A stretch of 64,000 nucleotides of DNA from the NCBI RefSeq assembly GCF_945957525.1, contig NZ_CAMFLA010000001.1, positions 288,813 through 352,812 on the forward strand, written 5' to 3'. Position 1 is the first letter of the stretch, and each line of letters begins with the position of its first letter. Below the pieces are notes generated by a model. That model made no database searches. It was not told where the DNA came from and saw only the letters and a list, made by a program, of their open reading frames with translations. Made by a program: the position numbers and the translations under genes. Shown here in pieces: positions 9,353 through 19,146 of this stretch. Origin of the DNA: an uncultured Aquitalea sp. (GTDB taxonomy: Bacteria > Pseudomonadota > Gammaproteobacteria > Burkholderiales > Chromobacteriaceae).

Positions 9353-10831
9353 ATGGACAACCGTATCTCCTCCACCCCGGCCTTCGATATGGTGCTGTTT
9401 GGCGGCACCGGCGATCTGGTCATGCGCAAGCTGTTGCCTTCCCTGTACCAGGCGCACGCGGCGGGTCTGCTCAACACCGAAGGCCGCCTGCTGGCGCTGG
9501 GCCGCAAGGGCATCAGCCGCGACGATTACCTGCAACTGGTGGAGAAGCAGTCGCGCATCCACATCAAGGAACACTTCGACGACGCCGCCTGGCAAACCTT
9601 CTGCAACCGCATCCAGTATCTGAAGGTGGACGCCGGCGAGGCCGCCGACTACCCGGCGCTGGCTGAAGCCGTGGGCCAGCACCCGGAACGCGTGGTGGTA
9701 TGCTACCTCGCCACCGCGCCCGACCTTTTCTCCGGCATCTGCGACAACCTCGCCGCCGTGGGCCTTAACCGCCCCAATGTGCGCGTGGTGCTGGAAAAAC
9801 CGCTGGGCACCGATCTGGACTCCTCCAACGCCATCAACAACGACGTGGCGCGCTTCTTCCAGGAAGACCAGCTGTATCGCATCGACCACTATCTGGGCAA
9901 GGAATCGGTACAGAACCTGATGGCCATCCGCTTCGCCAACGCGCTGTTCGAACCGCTGTGGCGCCGCGAGTGGATTCACGATGTGCAGATCACCATCTCC
10001 GAAGACCTGGGTGTAGGCACGCGCGGCGACTTCTACGACGGCACCGGTGCGCTGCGCGACATGGTGCAGAACCACCTGCTGCAACTGCTCTGTATCGTGG
10101 CCATGGAGCCGCCGGCCAATATGGAAGCCGACGCCGTGCGCGATGAAAAGCTCAAGGTGCTCAAAGCGCTGCGCCCCTTCACCGAACACGATGTCGCCGC
10201 CAAGACCGTACGCGGCCAGTACAAGGCCGGCGCGGTGGCGGGCCAGCCGGTCACGGGCTATCTGCAAGAGCAAGGCATCCCGGCCGGCAGCCAGACGGAA
10301 ACCTTCGTCGCCATCAAGGCCGAGATCGACAACTGGCGCTGGGCCGGCGTGCCCTTCTTCCTGCGCACCGGCAAACGCATGCAGGAGCGGGTGGCGGAAA
10401 TCGTCATCAACTTCCGCGATGTGCCGCACCAACTGTTCTCCGGCCCGCTCAGCGGCAGCCACACCGCCAATCGGCTGGTGATCCGCCTGCAGCCGGAAGA
10501 GAGCATCCGCCTGTACTTCCTGGCCAAGGAACCGGGCGACACCATGCGCCTGCAACCGGCCTATCTCGACCTGGACTTCTACAAAGCCTTCAAGGTGCGC
10601 CGCGCCGATGCTTATGAGCGCCTGCTGCTGGATGTGATCCGCGGCAAACTGGCCTTGTTCATGCGTCGCGACGAGCTGGTGGAAGCCTGGCGCTGGGTGG
10701 AGCCCATCATGGATGTCTGGGCGCGCAGCAGCGGCAACCCGCCCAAGCAGTACACCGCCGGCACCTGGGGCCCGGCCGCGTCCAGTGCGCTGCTGTCCCG
10801 CGACGGCATCAGCTGGCACGAAGAAAGCTGA
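9353..10831 (+). CDS. zwf: Glucose-6-phosphate dehydrogenase
   Basis: Oxidises glucose 6-phosphate to 6-phosphogluconolactone with NADP(+), 492 aa. The nucleotide-binding turn GGTGDLVMRKLLPSLY is at residues 17-32 and the active-site signature RIDHYLGKE near residue 176. An in-frame upstream ATG at 9287 would place the HexR operator inside the gene, so the start at 9353 (MDNRISSTPAF) is preferred. It heads the zwf-pgl-glk-hexR-pgi cluster and is divergent from edd-eda. Together these give the full route from glucose 6-phosphate to KDPG. Confidence 0.95.
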   Translation: MDNRISSTPAFDMVLFGGTGDLVMRKLLPSLYQAHAAGLLNTEGRLLALGRKGISRDDYLQLVEKQSRIHIKEHFDDAAWQTFCNRIQYLKVDAGEAADYPALAEAVGQHPERVVVCYLATAPDLFSGICDNLAAVGLNRPNVRVVLEKPLGTDLDSSNAINNDVARFFQEDQLYRIDHYLGKESVQNLMAIRFANALFEPLWRREWIHDVQITISEDLGVGTRGDFYDGTGALRDMVQNHLLQLLCIVAMEPPANMEADAVRDEKLKVLKALRPFTEHDVAAKTVRGQYKAGAVAGQPVTGYLQEQGIPAGSQTETFVAIKAEIDNWRWAGVPFFLRTGKRMQERVAEIVINFRDVPHQLFSGPLSGSHTANRLVIRLQPEESIRLYFLAKEPGDTMRLQPAYLDLDFYKAFKVRRADAYERLLLDVIRGKLALFMRRDELVEAWRWVEPIMDVWARSSGNPPKQYTAGTWGPAASSALLSRDGISWHEES

Positions 10832-11198
10832 ACCGGGCGCGCCCTGCCCAGATTATGACCAAGGCCCTCCCGCCTTCCCTTCAGGAAGCGGGAAGCCCTT
10901 CTTCAATGGAATTGGCAGGACAAGGGGATGGGGAATGAGAGCGGCTAACAGCGCCTCGCAAAGCCCCTGAACCAAGGCGCGCCGACGCTGGCGGTACATG
11001 GCGCAAGACTCGCAGGCGCAACGCTGGATCAGGGGTGTTGTTGGCGGGCCTGAACGAGAAGGCGACAGCATCAAGCAGTTACGTCGAAGAGCCGGGCTTT
11101 GCCGGGCTCCGCACTCGCACCCAATGATTTTCCGCCGGCCCCGCCCGTCGGCGCAGCAACAACAAGGTTGGCCGAAGCCAGCCGGAGGAGAAAACAAG
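10832..11198 (+). other. 367-nt gap between zwf and pgl
   Basis: No gene is called here. An open frame extends from pgl back to 10998 but has no family character. The gap holds two weak hairpins (around 10869-10894 and 11091-11111) and one GGTTGGCCGAAG word at 11166-11177. No HexR-like site was found, so pgl and downstream genes may depend on readthrough from zwf or on an unseen promoter. Confidence 0.45.
11166..11177 (+). repeat. Intergenic copy of the GTTGGCCGAAG word
   Basis: GGTTGGCCGAAG sits 21 nt before the pgl start, just upstream of its GGAGGAG ribosome site. It is one of the exact non-coding copies. Confidence 0.75.
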
Positions 11199-11876
11199 AT
11201 GCAGTGGTTTGAATTCCCCGATGCAGCCGCCAGCGCCGACGCCCTGGCCGCCAGTGTGGCGCAGCGCCTCGCCGCCGCCATCCGTCGCGATGGCAGCGCC
11301 GTGCTGGCGGTATCCGGCGGTAAATCGCCGGTACCCTTTTTCCACGCGCTGCGCAGCCAGCCGCTGGACTGGTCTGCCGTCACCGTCACCCTGGTGGATG
11401 AGCGCTTCGTGCCGGAAAGCCACCCGGACAGCAATGCCGCGCTGGTGCGCCAGCACCTGCTGCAAGGCGCCGCGGCCGAAGCCGCCTTCGCCCCGCTGGC
11501 CAGCAAGGCGGAGGACGCCGCCGCCGAACTGGCAGCGGCCAGCGCCGCCTTCCGCACCCCCACCGTCGCCATTCTCGGCATGGGCGAAGACGGCCACACA
11601 GCCTCGCTGTTTCCCGGCACCGAGGCGCTGGCCGCCGGGCTGGACCCGGCCAACCCCGCGCCGCTGCTGCTGGTGCAACCGGCCACCGCGCCGCACCTGC
11701 GCATCAGCATGAGCTACGCCGCGCTGGTGAAAAGCGGCTGCCTGATCCTGTCCATTCAGGGCGCTGGCAAGCGCGCCGTGTTCGACACCGCACTGACGGC
11801 GCGCGACGACGCCTTGCCGATCAGCCATTTCCTGCACCAGACGGAGTGCCCGCTCGATGTCTACTGGACTGCCTAA
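11199..11876 (+). CDS. pgl: 6-Phosphogluconolactonase
   Basis: Hydrolyses 6-phosphogluconolactone to 6-phosphogluconate, 225 aa, DevB/SOL family. Landmarks are [13 protein letters not shown] near residues 44-56, [10 protein letters not shown], and [16 protein letters not shown] with the conserved His region. The start at 11199 (MQWFEFPDA) has GGAGGAG 9 nt upstream. The gene overlaps glk by 20 nt. It closes the step between zwf and edd. Confidence 0.93.
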   Translation: MQWFEFPDAAASADALAASVAQRLAAAIRRDGSAVLAVSGGKSPVPFFHALRSQPLDWSAVTVTLVDERFVPESHPDSNAALVRQHLLQGAAAEAAFAPLASKAEDAAAELAAASAAFRTPTVAILGMGEDGHTASLFPGTEALAAGLDPANPAPLLLVQPATAPHLRISMSYAALVKSGCLILSIQGAGKRAVFDTALTARDDALPISHFLHQTECPLDVYWTA

Positions 11877-12834
11877 AGCCTGGCCGCGCCTGGTGGCCGA
11901 CATCGGCGGCACCAATGCGCGCTTTGCGCTAGAAACCGCCCCCGGCGTGCTGGAAGACGTCGAAGTACTGCCTTGCGCCGGCTTCGCCACGCTGGAAGCG
12001 GCCATGCGCAGCTATCTGGCGCGCGTTGCAGCCCATGCCGTCTCGCACGCCGCCATCGGCATCGCCAACCCGGTCACTGGCGACTGGGTACAGATGACCA
12101 ATCATCACTGGGCGTTTTCCATTGAAGCCACTCGCCAGGCGCTGGGCCTTGCCAGCCTGGTGGTGATCAACGATTTCACCGCGCTGGCCCTGTCGCTGCC
12201 GCATCTGCCGGCCGACGAGCTGGTGCAGGTGGGCGGCGGCGAACCGGTAGCCGGCGGCCCGCTGGCGCTGATCGGCCCGGGCACCGGGCTGGGCGTGTCG
12301 GCGCTGATTCCGCACGCCGGCGGCTACACGCCCTTGTCCGGCGAAGGCGGCCACGTCAGCTTTGCGCCCTTCGACGAGCGCGAAGCCGCCGTCTGGCGCT
12401 TTGCCCGCGACCGCTTCGGTCACGTCTCGGCCGAACGCCTGCTGTCCGGTCCCGGCCTGGTGCTGATTTACCAGGCGCTGGCCGCGCTGGCCGGCGAAGA
12501 TGCGGCCGATTACAGCGCGGCCGACATCACCGAACGCGGCCTGACCGGGCAATGCCCGCGCTGCCGCGAAACCCTGGACGCCTTCTGCGCCATGCTGGGC
12601 ACGGCTTCGGCCAACCTAGCGCTGACGCTGGGGGCACGTGGCGGGGTTTACCTTGGCGGTGGTATCGTTCCACGTTTGATCGATTACTTCAAAACGTCGC
12701 CCTTCCGGCCGCGCTTCGAGGACAAGGGCCGTTTTTCCGCCTACATGGCGGCCATTCCGGTTTATGTCATCGATAGCCGCTACCCGGCCCTCATCGGGGC
12801 CAGCGCAGCGCTGGCGGCGCATCTGGAGCACTGA
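11857..12834 (+). CDS. glk: Glucokinase
   Basis: ATP-dependent glucokinase of the proteobacterial Glk family, 325 aa, supplying glucose 6-phosphate to zwf and pgi. It has the phosphate-1 loop [13 protein letters not shown] near residues 13-25, [25 protein letters not shown] and the [10 protein letters not shown] loop, then [12 protein letters not shown]. It overlaps pgl by 20 nt and ends 2 nt before hexR, so all three are likely translated from one mRNA. It carries a CTTCGGCCAACC word at 12605 read in a non-LAE frame. Confidence 0.94.
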   Translation: MSTGLPKAWPRLVADIGGTNARFALETAPGVLEDVEVLPCAGFATLEAAMRSYLARVAAHAVSHAAIGIANPVTGDWVQMTNHHWAFSIEATRQALGLASLVVINDFTALALSLPHLPADELVQVGGGEPVAGGPLALIGPGTGLGVSALIPHAGGYTPLSGEGGHVSFAPFDEREAAVWRFARDRFGHVSAERLLSGPGLVLIYQALAALAGEDAADYSAADITERGLTGQCPRCRETLDAFCAMLGTASANLALTLGARGGVYLGGGIVPRLIDYFKTSPFRPRFEDKGRFSAYMAAIPVYVIDSRYPALIGASAALAAHLEH

Positions 12835-12836
12835 GC

Positions 12837-13703
12837 ATGCTGGAAAGAATCAAGTCGCAACTGGACACCCTGTCCTCGGCCGAACGCAAAGTAGCCGAGC
12901 TGGTGCTGGCCCAACCCTATACCATGATGCAGGCGGCGGTAGCCGACATCGCGCGCAACGCCAGCGTGAGCCAGCCCACCGTCATCCGCTTCTGCCGCTC
13001 CATGGGCTGTGCCGGCCTACCGGATTTCAAGCTCAAACTGGCCGGCAGCCTGGTCACCGGCGTGCCTTATGTGCACTCCAGCGTGCGACCTGAGGACCCC
13101 ACCTCCGAAATCGTGGCCAAGGTGTTCGACAACACCGTGTCCGCGCTGCTCAAGAGCCGGCACGACGTCAACCCGCAGGCCATCGAGGCCGCCATCGACG
13201 CCATCTCCCGCGCGCGCCGCGTGGAGTTTTACGGCCTGGGCAACTCCGGCATCACCGCCGCCGACGCCCAGCACAAATTCTTCCGCTTCGGCATTTCCAC
13301 CGTGGCCTACGCCGACACCCACATCCAGATGATGGCGGCGTCGGTGCTGGGCCCGGACGACGTGCTGGTGGCCATTTCCAGCTCCGGTCGCTCGCGCGAA
13401 CTCCTGGACGCGGTGGAAGAAGCGCTGGCCTCCGGTGCCACGGTGGTGGCGCTGACCGCCAGCGGCTCGCCACTGGCCCGCGCCGCCAGCATCGCGCTGA
13501 TGGCGGACACGCCGGAAGACAACGAAACCTACAGTCCGATGATCTCGCGCATCATCCACCTGGTGCTCATCGACGTACTGGCGGTGGGCGTAGCCCTGCG
13601 CCGCGGCCCCGATGTCATCGGACAGCTGGAAAAAACCAAGCACAGCCTCAAGCAAAAGAGGCTGGCCACCAACAGGACAAATGAGGACAACCCCGATGCC
13701 TAA
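12837..13703 (+). CDS. hexR: HexR, RpiR-family regulator
   Basis: Regulator of central sugar metabolism, 288 aa. An N-terminal RpiR helix-turn-helix ([10 protein letters not shown], then [20 protein letters not shown]) is followed by a SIS phosphosugar-binding domain ([34 protein letters not shown]). Known HexR proteins repress zwf and edd-eda and release DNA with KDPG. The two matching operators between edd and zwf support this assignment. It starts 2 nt after glk and its end overlaps pgi by 8 nt. Confidence 0.92.
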   Translation: MLERIKSQLDTLSSAERKVAELVLAQPYTMMQAAVADIARNASVSQPTVIRFCRSMGCAGLPDFKLKLAGSLVTGVPYVHSSVRPEDPTSEIVAKVFDNTVSALLKSRHDVNPQAIEAAIDAISRARRVEFYGLGNSGITAADAQHKFFRFGISTVAYADTHIQMMAASVLGPDDVLVAISSSGRSRELLDAVEEALASGATVVALTASGSPLARAASIALMADTPEDNETYSPMISRIIHLVLIDVLAVGVALRRGPDVIGQLEKTKHSLKQKRLATNRTNEDNPDA

Positions 13704-15339
13704 CCTGACCCAGCTGCCGGCCTGGCAGTCGCTGTGGGATCACTTCGCCGAAGCCAAGCAGCGCCACATGCGCGAACTGTTTGCCGAAGACCCCGACCGC
13801 GCCGATCGTTACTCGCTGGAAGTGGGCGGTCTGTTCCTCGATTACTCCAAGAACCGCATCACCGACGCCACCCTCAGCGGCCTGATGCAACTGGCGCGCG
13901 AATCCGGCCTGCCCGATCGCATCAAGGCCATGTTCAAGGGCGAGAAGATCAACAGCACGGAAAACCGCGCCGTGCTGCACGTGGCGCTGCGCAATCGCAC
14001 CAACTCGCCCATCCATGTGGACGGCGAAGACGTGATGCCCAAGGTGAATTCGGTGCTGGAACGCATGGGCAAGTTCGCCCACGCCGTGCGCTCGGGCGAA
14101 TGGCTGGGCTACACCAACCAGCCCATCACCGACATCGTCAACATCGGCATCGGCGGTTCCGATCTTGGCCCGCTGATGGTATGCAGCGCGCTCAAGCCCT
14201 TCGGCCATCCGCGCATGAACATGCACTTCGTCTCCAATGTGGACGGCGCGCAGCTGAAGGAAACGCTGAAGAAAGTCCACTCCGAAACCACCCTGTTCGT
14301 TGTGGAATCCAAAACCTTCACCACGCAGGAAACCCTCACCAACGCGCTCACCGCGCGCGACTGGTTCTTGCAGCGCGCCCGCGACGAAAAGGCCGTAGCC
14401 AAGCACTTCGTGGCTGTGTCCACCAACCAGAAGGCCGTGGCCGATTTCGGCATCGACCCATCCAACATGTTCGAATTCTGGGACTGGGTGGGCGGCCGTT
14501 ACAGCCTGTGGTCGGCCATCGGCCTGCCCATCATGCTGTATCTGGGCGAGGAGAACTTCACCGAGCTGCTCAACGGCGCGCACATCATGGACCAGCATTT
14601 CCGCAATGCGCCGTTCGAACAAAACATGCCGGTGCTGCTGGCCATGATCGGCATCTGGTACATCAACTACTACGGCGGCGGCAGCCATGTGATCGCCCCC
14701 TACGACCAGTACCTGCACCGCCTGCCGGCCTTCATCCAGCAACTGGACATGGAGTCCAACGGCAAACAGGTGCAAGTGGACGGCACCCCGGTGAACTTTG
14801 AAACCGCCCCCATCATCTGGGGCGAAACCGGCATCAACGGCCAGCACGCCTTCTTCCAGCTCTTGCATCAGGGCACCCACATTTCGCCGATCGACCTGAT
14901 CGCCTCGCTGGAGGGCCAGGGCAGCCTGCCGGGCCACCATGAAATCCTGCTGGCCAACGTATTTGCCCAGGCCGAAGCCTTCATGCGCGGCAAAACAGCC
15001 GACGAAGTGCGCGAAGAGCTGACCAAGCAAGGCATGAGCGGCGAGGCGCTGGAAGCGCTGGTGCCGCACAAGGTGTTTGGCGGCAACCGCCCCACCAACA
15101 CCCTGCTGATGCACCGGCTGGACCCGCGCAACCTCGGCTCGCTGATTGCCCTCTACGAACACAAGATCTTCGTGCAAGGCGTTATCTGGGGTATCAACAG
15201 CTTTGACCAGTGGGGCGTGGAACTGGGCAAGCAACTGGCCAAGACCATTCATGCCGAGCTGACCGGCAAGCTGAAAAACGCCGAGCACGACAGCTCCACC
15301 CGGCGTCTGATCCAGCTGTATCGCCAGGCCAACAAGTAA
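13696..15339 (+). CDS. pgi: Glucose-6-phosphate isomerase
   Basis: Interconverts glucose and fructose 6-phosphates, 547 aa, the usual long bacterial Pgi. Landmarks are [50 protein letters not shown] and the catalytic [10 protein letters not shown] and QWGVELGK regions. The ATG at 13696 has GAGGAC upstream and overlaps the hexR stop; an upstream in-frame start inside hexR is unlikely. It lets fructose 6-phosphate be recycled through the Entner-Doudoroff branch. Confidence 0.95.
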   Translation: MPNLTQLPAWQSLWDHFAEAKQRHMRELFAEDPDRADRYSLEVGGLFLDYSKNRITDATLSGLMQLARESGLPDRIKAMFKGEKINSTENRAVLHVALRNRTNSPIHVDGEDVMPKVNSVLERMGKFAHAVRSGEWLGYTNQPITDIVNIGIGGSDLGPLMVCSALKPFGHPRMNMHFVSNVDGAQLKETLKKVHSETTLFVVESKTFTTQETLTNALTARDWFLQRARDEKAVAKHFVAVSTNQKAVADFGIDPSNMFEFWDWVGGRYSLWSAIGLPIMLYLGEENFTELLNGAHIMDQHFRNAPFEQNMPVLLAMIGIWYINYYGGGSHVIAPYDQYLHRLPAFIQQLDMESNGKQVQVDGTPVNFETAPIIWGETGINGQHAFFQLLHQGTHISPIDLIASLEGQGSLPGHHEILLANVFAQAEAFMRGKTADEVREELTKQGMSGEALEALVPHKVFGGNRPTNTLLMHRLDPRNLGSLIALYEHKIFVQGVIWGINSFDQWGVELGKQLAKTIHAELTGKLKNAEHDSSTRRLIQLYRQANK

Positions 15340-15394
15340 GCCCGAACCGCGCCGGGCAAGGTTGGCCGATAGGCTGCCCGTCGGTAGCGGGCAC

Positions 15395-15427
15395 AAAAAA
15401 ACGCCGCTCATCCGAGCGGCGTTTTTC
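15395..15427. terminator. Bidirectional terminator between pgi and the Tsx-like gene
   Basis: A 9-bp GC-rich stem (ACGCCGCTC/GAGCGGCGT, loop ATCC) has an A-run before and a T-run after it, so it can end transcripts from both convergent genes. A one-mismatch copy of the word (GGTTGGCCGAT) lies just before it at 15360. Confidence 0.88.
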
Positions 15428-15463
15428 TTGATCATGCGCCGGCAACCCGGCGCAGACCCGGCA

Positions 15464-16213
15464 TCAGAAGTTGTACTTGGCCGAGTAGATCATGGCGTTC
15501 TGGTACACGCTGGTGCCCAGCTTCTGGTCGGCGTAACGGTATTGCACGCCGGTGGTGAAGTGCTTGCTCACGTTCCACCACAGCGCGATGGCGCCGTTCT
15601 GGCCAGTGTGGCTGTTGTAGTTGGGGGTGAACTTGTCCTTGCGGGCGAATTCGGTTTCATGCCACTGGCTCACCAGGAAGGACTGACCGAAAGCGCTGAA
15701 CGGGTACAGCAGCACGTAGCCGGCCATCCAGCCGTTGAAGCCGGAATTCACGCCGAAAGCGTCCAGCTCGTTATGCGCGCCGATGAAGGGCTTGATGGTC
15801 AGGTTGCCGAACTTCAGGTCGGTGCCCAGGCCCAGCACGCGGTTCTGGGTGAAGAACTCGTTGCCGCGGGTGTCGTACACGTGAGCGTACAGCTGTACCG
15901 GCACGTCGCCGATGCGGGTCATGTTGAAGCGGGCAATCGCCTTGGTGGTGTAACGCTGGTCATGGCCTTCCTGACCATTGCCGCTCTTGCCCGGGTTTTC
16001 CAGGTCGAAGAAGCCGTACAGTTCGCCCCACTGGCCGCCCATGCCGCCTTCCAGCTCCAGGTATGCGAAGTCTTTCTTGCCGCTCTGGCCGGTGGTGCGG
16101 CTGGACCAGTCGAGGTAGTTGGCGCTAACGTCGCCCCAGGACCAGTTGTCGGCGTGAGCGAATGCGGCGCTGCCCATCATGGACAGGGCCAGCAGCAGAT
16201 TGCGAGCTTTCAT
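15464..16213 (-). CDS. Tsx/OmpK-like outer-membrane channel
   Basis: Predicted outer-membrane beta-barrel of the nucleoside-specific channel (Tsx/OmpK) family, 249 aa. The signal peptide MKARNLLLALSMMGSAAFAHA is followed by DNWSWGDVSANYLDWS, and the chain ends in aromatic AKYNF as expected for outer-membrane barrels. Alternating aromatic strands such as AYLELEGGMGGQWGELYGFFD fit the family. It is monocistronic with a long AT-rich upstream region (16214-16436). Nucleoside transport is known for the family; the local substrate is inferred. Confidence 0.85.
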   Translation of the reverse strand: MKARNLLLALSMMGSAAFAHADNWSWGDVSANYLDWSSRTTGQSGKKDFAYLELEGGMGGQWGELYGFFDLENPGKSGNGQEGHDQRYTTKAIARFNMTRIGDVPVQLYAHVYDTRGNEFFTQNRVLGLGTDLKFGNLTIKPFIGAHNELDAFGVNSGFNGWMAGYVLLYPFSAFGQSFLVSQWHETEFARKDKFTPNYNSHTGQNGAIALWWNVSKHFTTGVQYRYADQKLGTSVYQNAMIYSAKYNF

Positions 16214-16436
16214 TTGTAATTTTGCCTAAGTGTGAACTTTGTTTTCGTTGAGACCCGCGTATGCGCTACGGGGGGCGCGCAGAGTAACGCAAGTGCTTTG
16301 ATATTGAAAAGTTTCACGCAGAGGCAATACGCATTGCACGTATGTTTACGTAGTATTTCCGCAACATTATGTAAATGTGCTGAAAGCGTGTCTGACAAAT
16401 CGGCACAAAGCTTGAAACTGCCTGAATCGATTATGT
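16214..16436 (-). promoter_or_regulatory. AT-rich upstream region of the Tsx-like gene
   Basis: About 220 nt with a clearly lower GC content than the flanks. It must hold the porin promoter. No operator consensus was recognised with confidence. Confidence 0.35.
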
Positions 16437-16438
16437 TT

Positions 16439-16762
16439 TCACTTGAAGAAATATTCCGTCGGCCAACCGTAGCGCTTCAGGCTCACCCGTCCATTGTCGG
16501 ACAATGCCACGCCCTCGTTCTCCAGCAACAGCTTTTGCAAATCGGCATGATGACTGCCCGGTCGCGACACGCGGCCCCCCGCGCCCAGCACCCGGTGCCA
16601 GGGTGCCCCGCATCCCTCAGGCAAACCACTCAGCAATTTGCCCACATGGCGGGCATGACGCGGATAGCCGGCCATGGCCGCCAGCGTGCCATAGGTGCAA
16701 ACACAGCCGGGCGGGATATCGCCGATCAGGGCCAGCACGGCCTGTTCGAATCCGGGCGGCAT
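16439..16762 (-). CDS. Alkyltransferase-like protein (ATL)
   Basis: A 107-aa protein of the O6-alkylguanine alkyltransferase DNA-binding fold. The active-site motif of true MGMT enzymes, PCHR, reads PWHRV here: Trp replaces the acceptor Cys. This is the hallmark of ATL proteins, which bind alkylated DNA and hand it to nucleotide excision repair rather than repairing it themselves. The helix-turn-helix region GYPRHARHVGKLLSGLP and the start at 16762 fit the family. It lies 4 nt after a metallo-hydrolase gene and is probably cotranscribed with it. Confidence 0.88.
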   Translation of the reverse strand: MPPGFEQAVLALIGDIPPGCVCTYGTLAAMAGYPRHARHVGKLLSGLPEGCGAPWHRVLGAGGRVSRPGSHHADLQKLLLENEGVALSDNGRVSLKRYGWPTEYFFK

Positions 16763-16766
16763 GGCG

Positions 16767-17417
16767 TCAGCGATAGCGGGCGTTGCTGACGAAGGGATTG
16801 TGACGCTTCTCCTCGCCCAGCGTGGTGAGCGGGCCGTGGCCCGGGATCACCACCACCTCGTCGGGCAGGGCGAACAGCTTGTTCTCGATGGCGTCTATCA
16901 GCTGCTGATGATTGCCCATGGGAAAGTCCGTGCGCCCAATGGAGCCCTGAAACAACACATCGCCCGCCACCAGCAGCGCAGCCTCCGGGCTGTAAAACAC
17001 CACATGGCCCGGCGTGTGGCCCGGGCAGTGGATCACTTGCAAGGTTTCCCGCCCCACGCTGACCGTATCGCCTTCGGCCAACCATCGCTGCGGCGTCAGC
17101 GCCGGCACGGAAGGAAAACCGAACATGCGCCCCTGATGTGGCAACTGGTCCAGCCAGAAGCTTTCCGCCTCTTGCGGGCCTTCAATCGCCACGCCCAAGC
17201 GCTCGGCCAGCTCGGCCGCGCCGCCGGCGTGATCGATATGGCCGTGGGTCAGCAACAGTTTGGTCACCGTCAGTTTGCGCTCGGACAGCCAGGCAAGGAT
17301 GCGCTCCACATCGCCGCCGGCGTCCACCACCGCGGCTTCGCGGGTGGCGTCGCACCACAGCACGCTGCAATTCTGGGCAAACGGAGTAACAGGAATCAGG
17401 TGATAGCGCAGGGACAT
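16767..17417 (-). CDS. MBL-fold hydrolase, YcbL/glyoxalase II-like
   Basis: A small cytosolic metallo-hydrolase, 216 aa, started at MSLRYHLIPV (17417). The THGHIDHAGG motif gives the metal ligands, with further ligands in HCPGHTPGHVVF, LVAGDVLFQGSIGRTDFP and IPGHGPLTTLGEE. The short length without a long C-terminal helical domain fits YcbL-type rather than classical GloB. Thioester hydrolysis is known for some relatives; the substrate is not known here. It contains a CTTCGGCCAACC word at 17072. Confidence 0.87.
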   Translation of the reverse strand: MSLRYHLIPVTPFAQNCSVLWCDATREAAVVDAGGDVERILAWLSERKLTVTKLLLTHGHIDHAGGAAELAERLGVAIEGPQEAESFWLDQLPHQGRMFGFPSVPALTPQRWLAEGDTVSVGRETLQVIHCPGHTPGHVVFYSPEAALLVAGDVLFQGSIGRTDFPMGNHQQLIDAIENKLFALPDEVVVIPGHGPLTTLGEEKRHNPFVSNARYR

Positions 17418-17544
17418 GGCAGGCTCGGCAAAATACGGAGAATGCCGCGATTGTGGCATGCAGGCCGCGCCCGGGCCAAGCTTGTCGAGGCAAGCGGCGG
17501 ATTACAGGTAAAATGCCGCTTTTGCCGTTTGCCGAAAGCCCGCC

Positions 17545-18366
17545 ATGAGCCTCATCCCTGAAATCCGTCCGCAACAATCCATCGAGCTGCTCAAGGAACT
17601 GCACATCCTCACCCGCGACGGCAAAATCAATCAGGACAGCCGGCGCAAGCTCAAGCAGGTGTACCACCTATACCAGTTCATCGAACCCCTGATGCAAGAC
17701 GTACTGACGCAAAAGGGCGACGTCACGCTGGCCGACCATGGCGCGGGCAAATCCTATCTGGGCTTCATCCTCTACGACCTCTTCCTCAAGGACAAAGACC
17801 TCGGCCGCGTCTTCGGCATCGAAACCCGCCCGGAACTGGTCAGCCGCTCGGAAGAACTGGCCGCCCGCCTCGGCTTTGGCCGCATGGATTTCCTCAACCT
17901 CACGGTAGAAGAATCCATCACCTCCAGCCAACTGCCCCAGCAGGTGGACATCATTACCGCCCTGCATGCCTGCAACACCGCCACCGACGACGCCATCCGC
18001 TTCGCTCTGGCCAAGGACGCCCGCTACATCGTGCTGGTGCCCTGCTGCCAGGCCGAAGTAGCCACGGTGCTGCGCCAGAAAAAGAACGAAACCTTCGGCA
18101 AGACCCCGCTCTCCGAACTGTGGCGCCACCCCATCCACACCCGCGAATTCGGCAGCCAGCTCACCAATGTGCTGCGCTGCCTGCAGCTGGAAGCGCGCGG
18201 CTACCAACTCACCGTCACCGAACTGGTGGGCTGGGAACACTCGATGAAAAACGAGCTGATCATCGCCAAGAAAACCGGCAAGGGCAAAAAAAGTGCCCGC
18301 GAACGGCAAGAAGCCATTCTGGAAGAACTCAACCTCAACGAACTGCGCGAACGCTTCGTGTATTAA
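17545..18366 (+). CDS. SAM-dependent methyltransferase, Methyltransf_32-like
   Basis: A 273-aa predicted class I methyltransferase. After a helical N terminus (residues 1-55) comes a Rossmann core: TLADHGAGKSYLGFIL (SAM loop, with His in place of the usual Cys/Asp), VFGIETRPELV, then DIITALHACNTATDDAIRF and VLVPCCQAE, which are characteristic of the METTL25/Methyltransf_32 group. The basic C-terminal tail KKTGKGKKSARERQEA may contact nucleic acid. The target is unknown. A possible -10 TAAAAT lies at 17509-17514. Confidence 0.75.
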   Translation: MSLIPEIRPQQSIELLKELHILTRDGKINQDSRRKLKQVYHLYQFIEPLMQDVLTQKGDVTLADHGAGKSYLGFILYDLFLKDKDLGRVFGIETRPELVSRSEELAARLGFGRMDFLNLTVEESITSSQLPQQVDIITALHACNTATDDAIRFALAKDARYIVLVPCCQAEVATVLRQKKNETFGKTPLSELWRHPIHTREFGSQLTNVLRCLQLEARGYQLTVTELVGWEHSMKNELIIAKKTGKGKKSARERQEAILEELNLNELRERFVY

Positions 18367-18499
18367 CCCCGCTCGCCCGGCGTCGGGGGCATTGTCGGCG
18401 CCGCCCTCGCCCCGCACAGCGTGCGCCAAAGGCGCCCCTTCACCCGGCGCCGCTGAAAAGCCACGGGGCGGGAGGGGGCGGGATCACGGCCCCGGGGTA

Positions 18500-19096
18500 C
18501 TGGCGCTGGATTGCGGGGCCAATCTGGGGGTGCATAAGGTGGAGTGGGCGCGCTTTCTCTATGGTTGGAGCCATGTAGTGGCCTTTGAAGCGCAGGAGAA
18601 AATCTATTACGCGCTGTGCGGCAATATCGCGCTCAACAATTGCCTTAACGTGAATGCGCTCAATTCGGCCGTGGGAAACCGCTGTGGCCAGATCGACATT
18701 CCCGAGCCTGACTACCTGACGCCAGGCTCCTTCGGCAGCCTGGAGCTGCAAGCCTCCGATCACAATGAATTCATCGGCCAGCCGCTGGACTACACGGCTC
18801 GTACCATCCGCATCGACATGGTGACGCTGGATTCACTGAATCTGCAGCGCATTGATCTGATCAAGCTGGATGTGGAAGGCATGGAGCAACAAGTGCTGGA
18901 GGGCGCCGCCGGCTCGCTGGAACGCTGCCGGCCCATGGTGTTTCTCGAGACGCTGAAGGCCGATATGAACGTCACCGGGCCCTGGCTGGCGTCGCGCTGC
19001 TACCGGCTGTTTCCCGCCGGCATCAATCTGTTGGCTGTACACGAAAGCGACCCGGCCCTGCCGCGTCTGAAAATGAAAACGGCAGGCTCAGTCTGA
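18500..19096 (+). pseudogene. N-terminally truncated FkbM methyltransferase
   Basis: The frame encodes an FkbM-type domain: ALDCGANLGVHKVEWARF (SAM loop) through IDLIKLDVEGMEQQVLEG to the C terminus. It lacks the N-terminal 60-80 residues usual before this loop. Upstream, the same frame runs through low-complexity Pro/Arg/Gly-rich sequence and into the preceding gene, with no credible start codon near the domain. The stop falls in the loop of the downstream terminator. It is most likely a remnant; translation from an unusual start cannot be excluded. Confidence 0.6.
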
Positions 19097-19114
19097 TCTG
19101 AGCCTGCCGTTTTT
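19076..19114. terminator. Bidirectional terminator between the FkbM remnant and ppc
   Basis: A 14-bp perfect stem (AACGGCAGGCTCAG and its complement, 6-nt loop) is flanked by A- and T-runs. The stop codon of the plus-strand frame lies in the loop. Confidence 0.9.
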
Positions 19115-19146
19115 CTGCCCGCCCAAGCGCGCGGCGCAAGGGAGGA

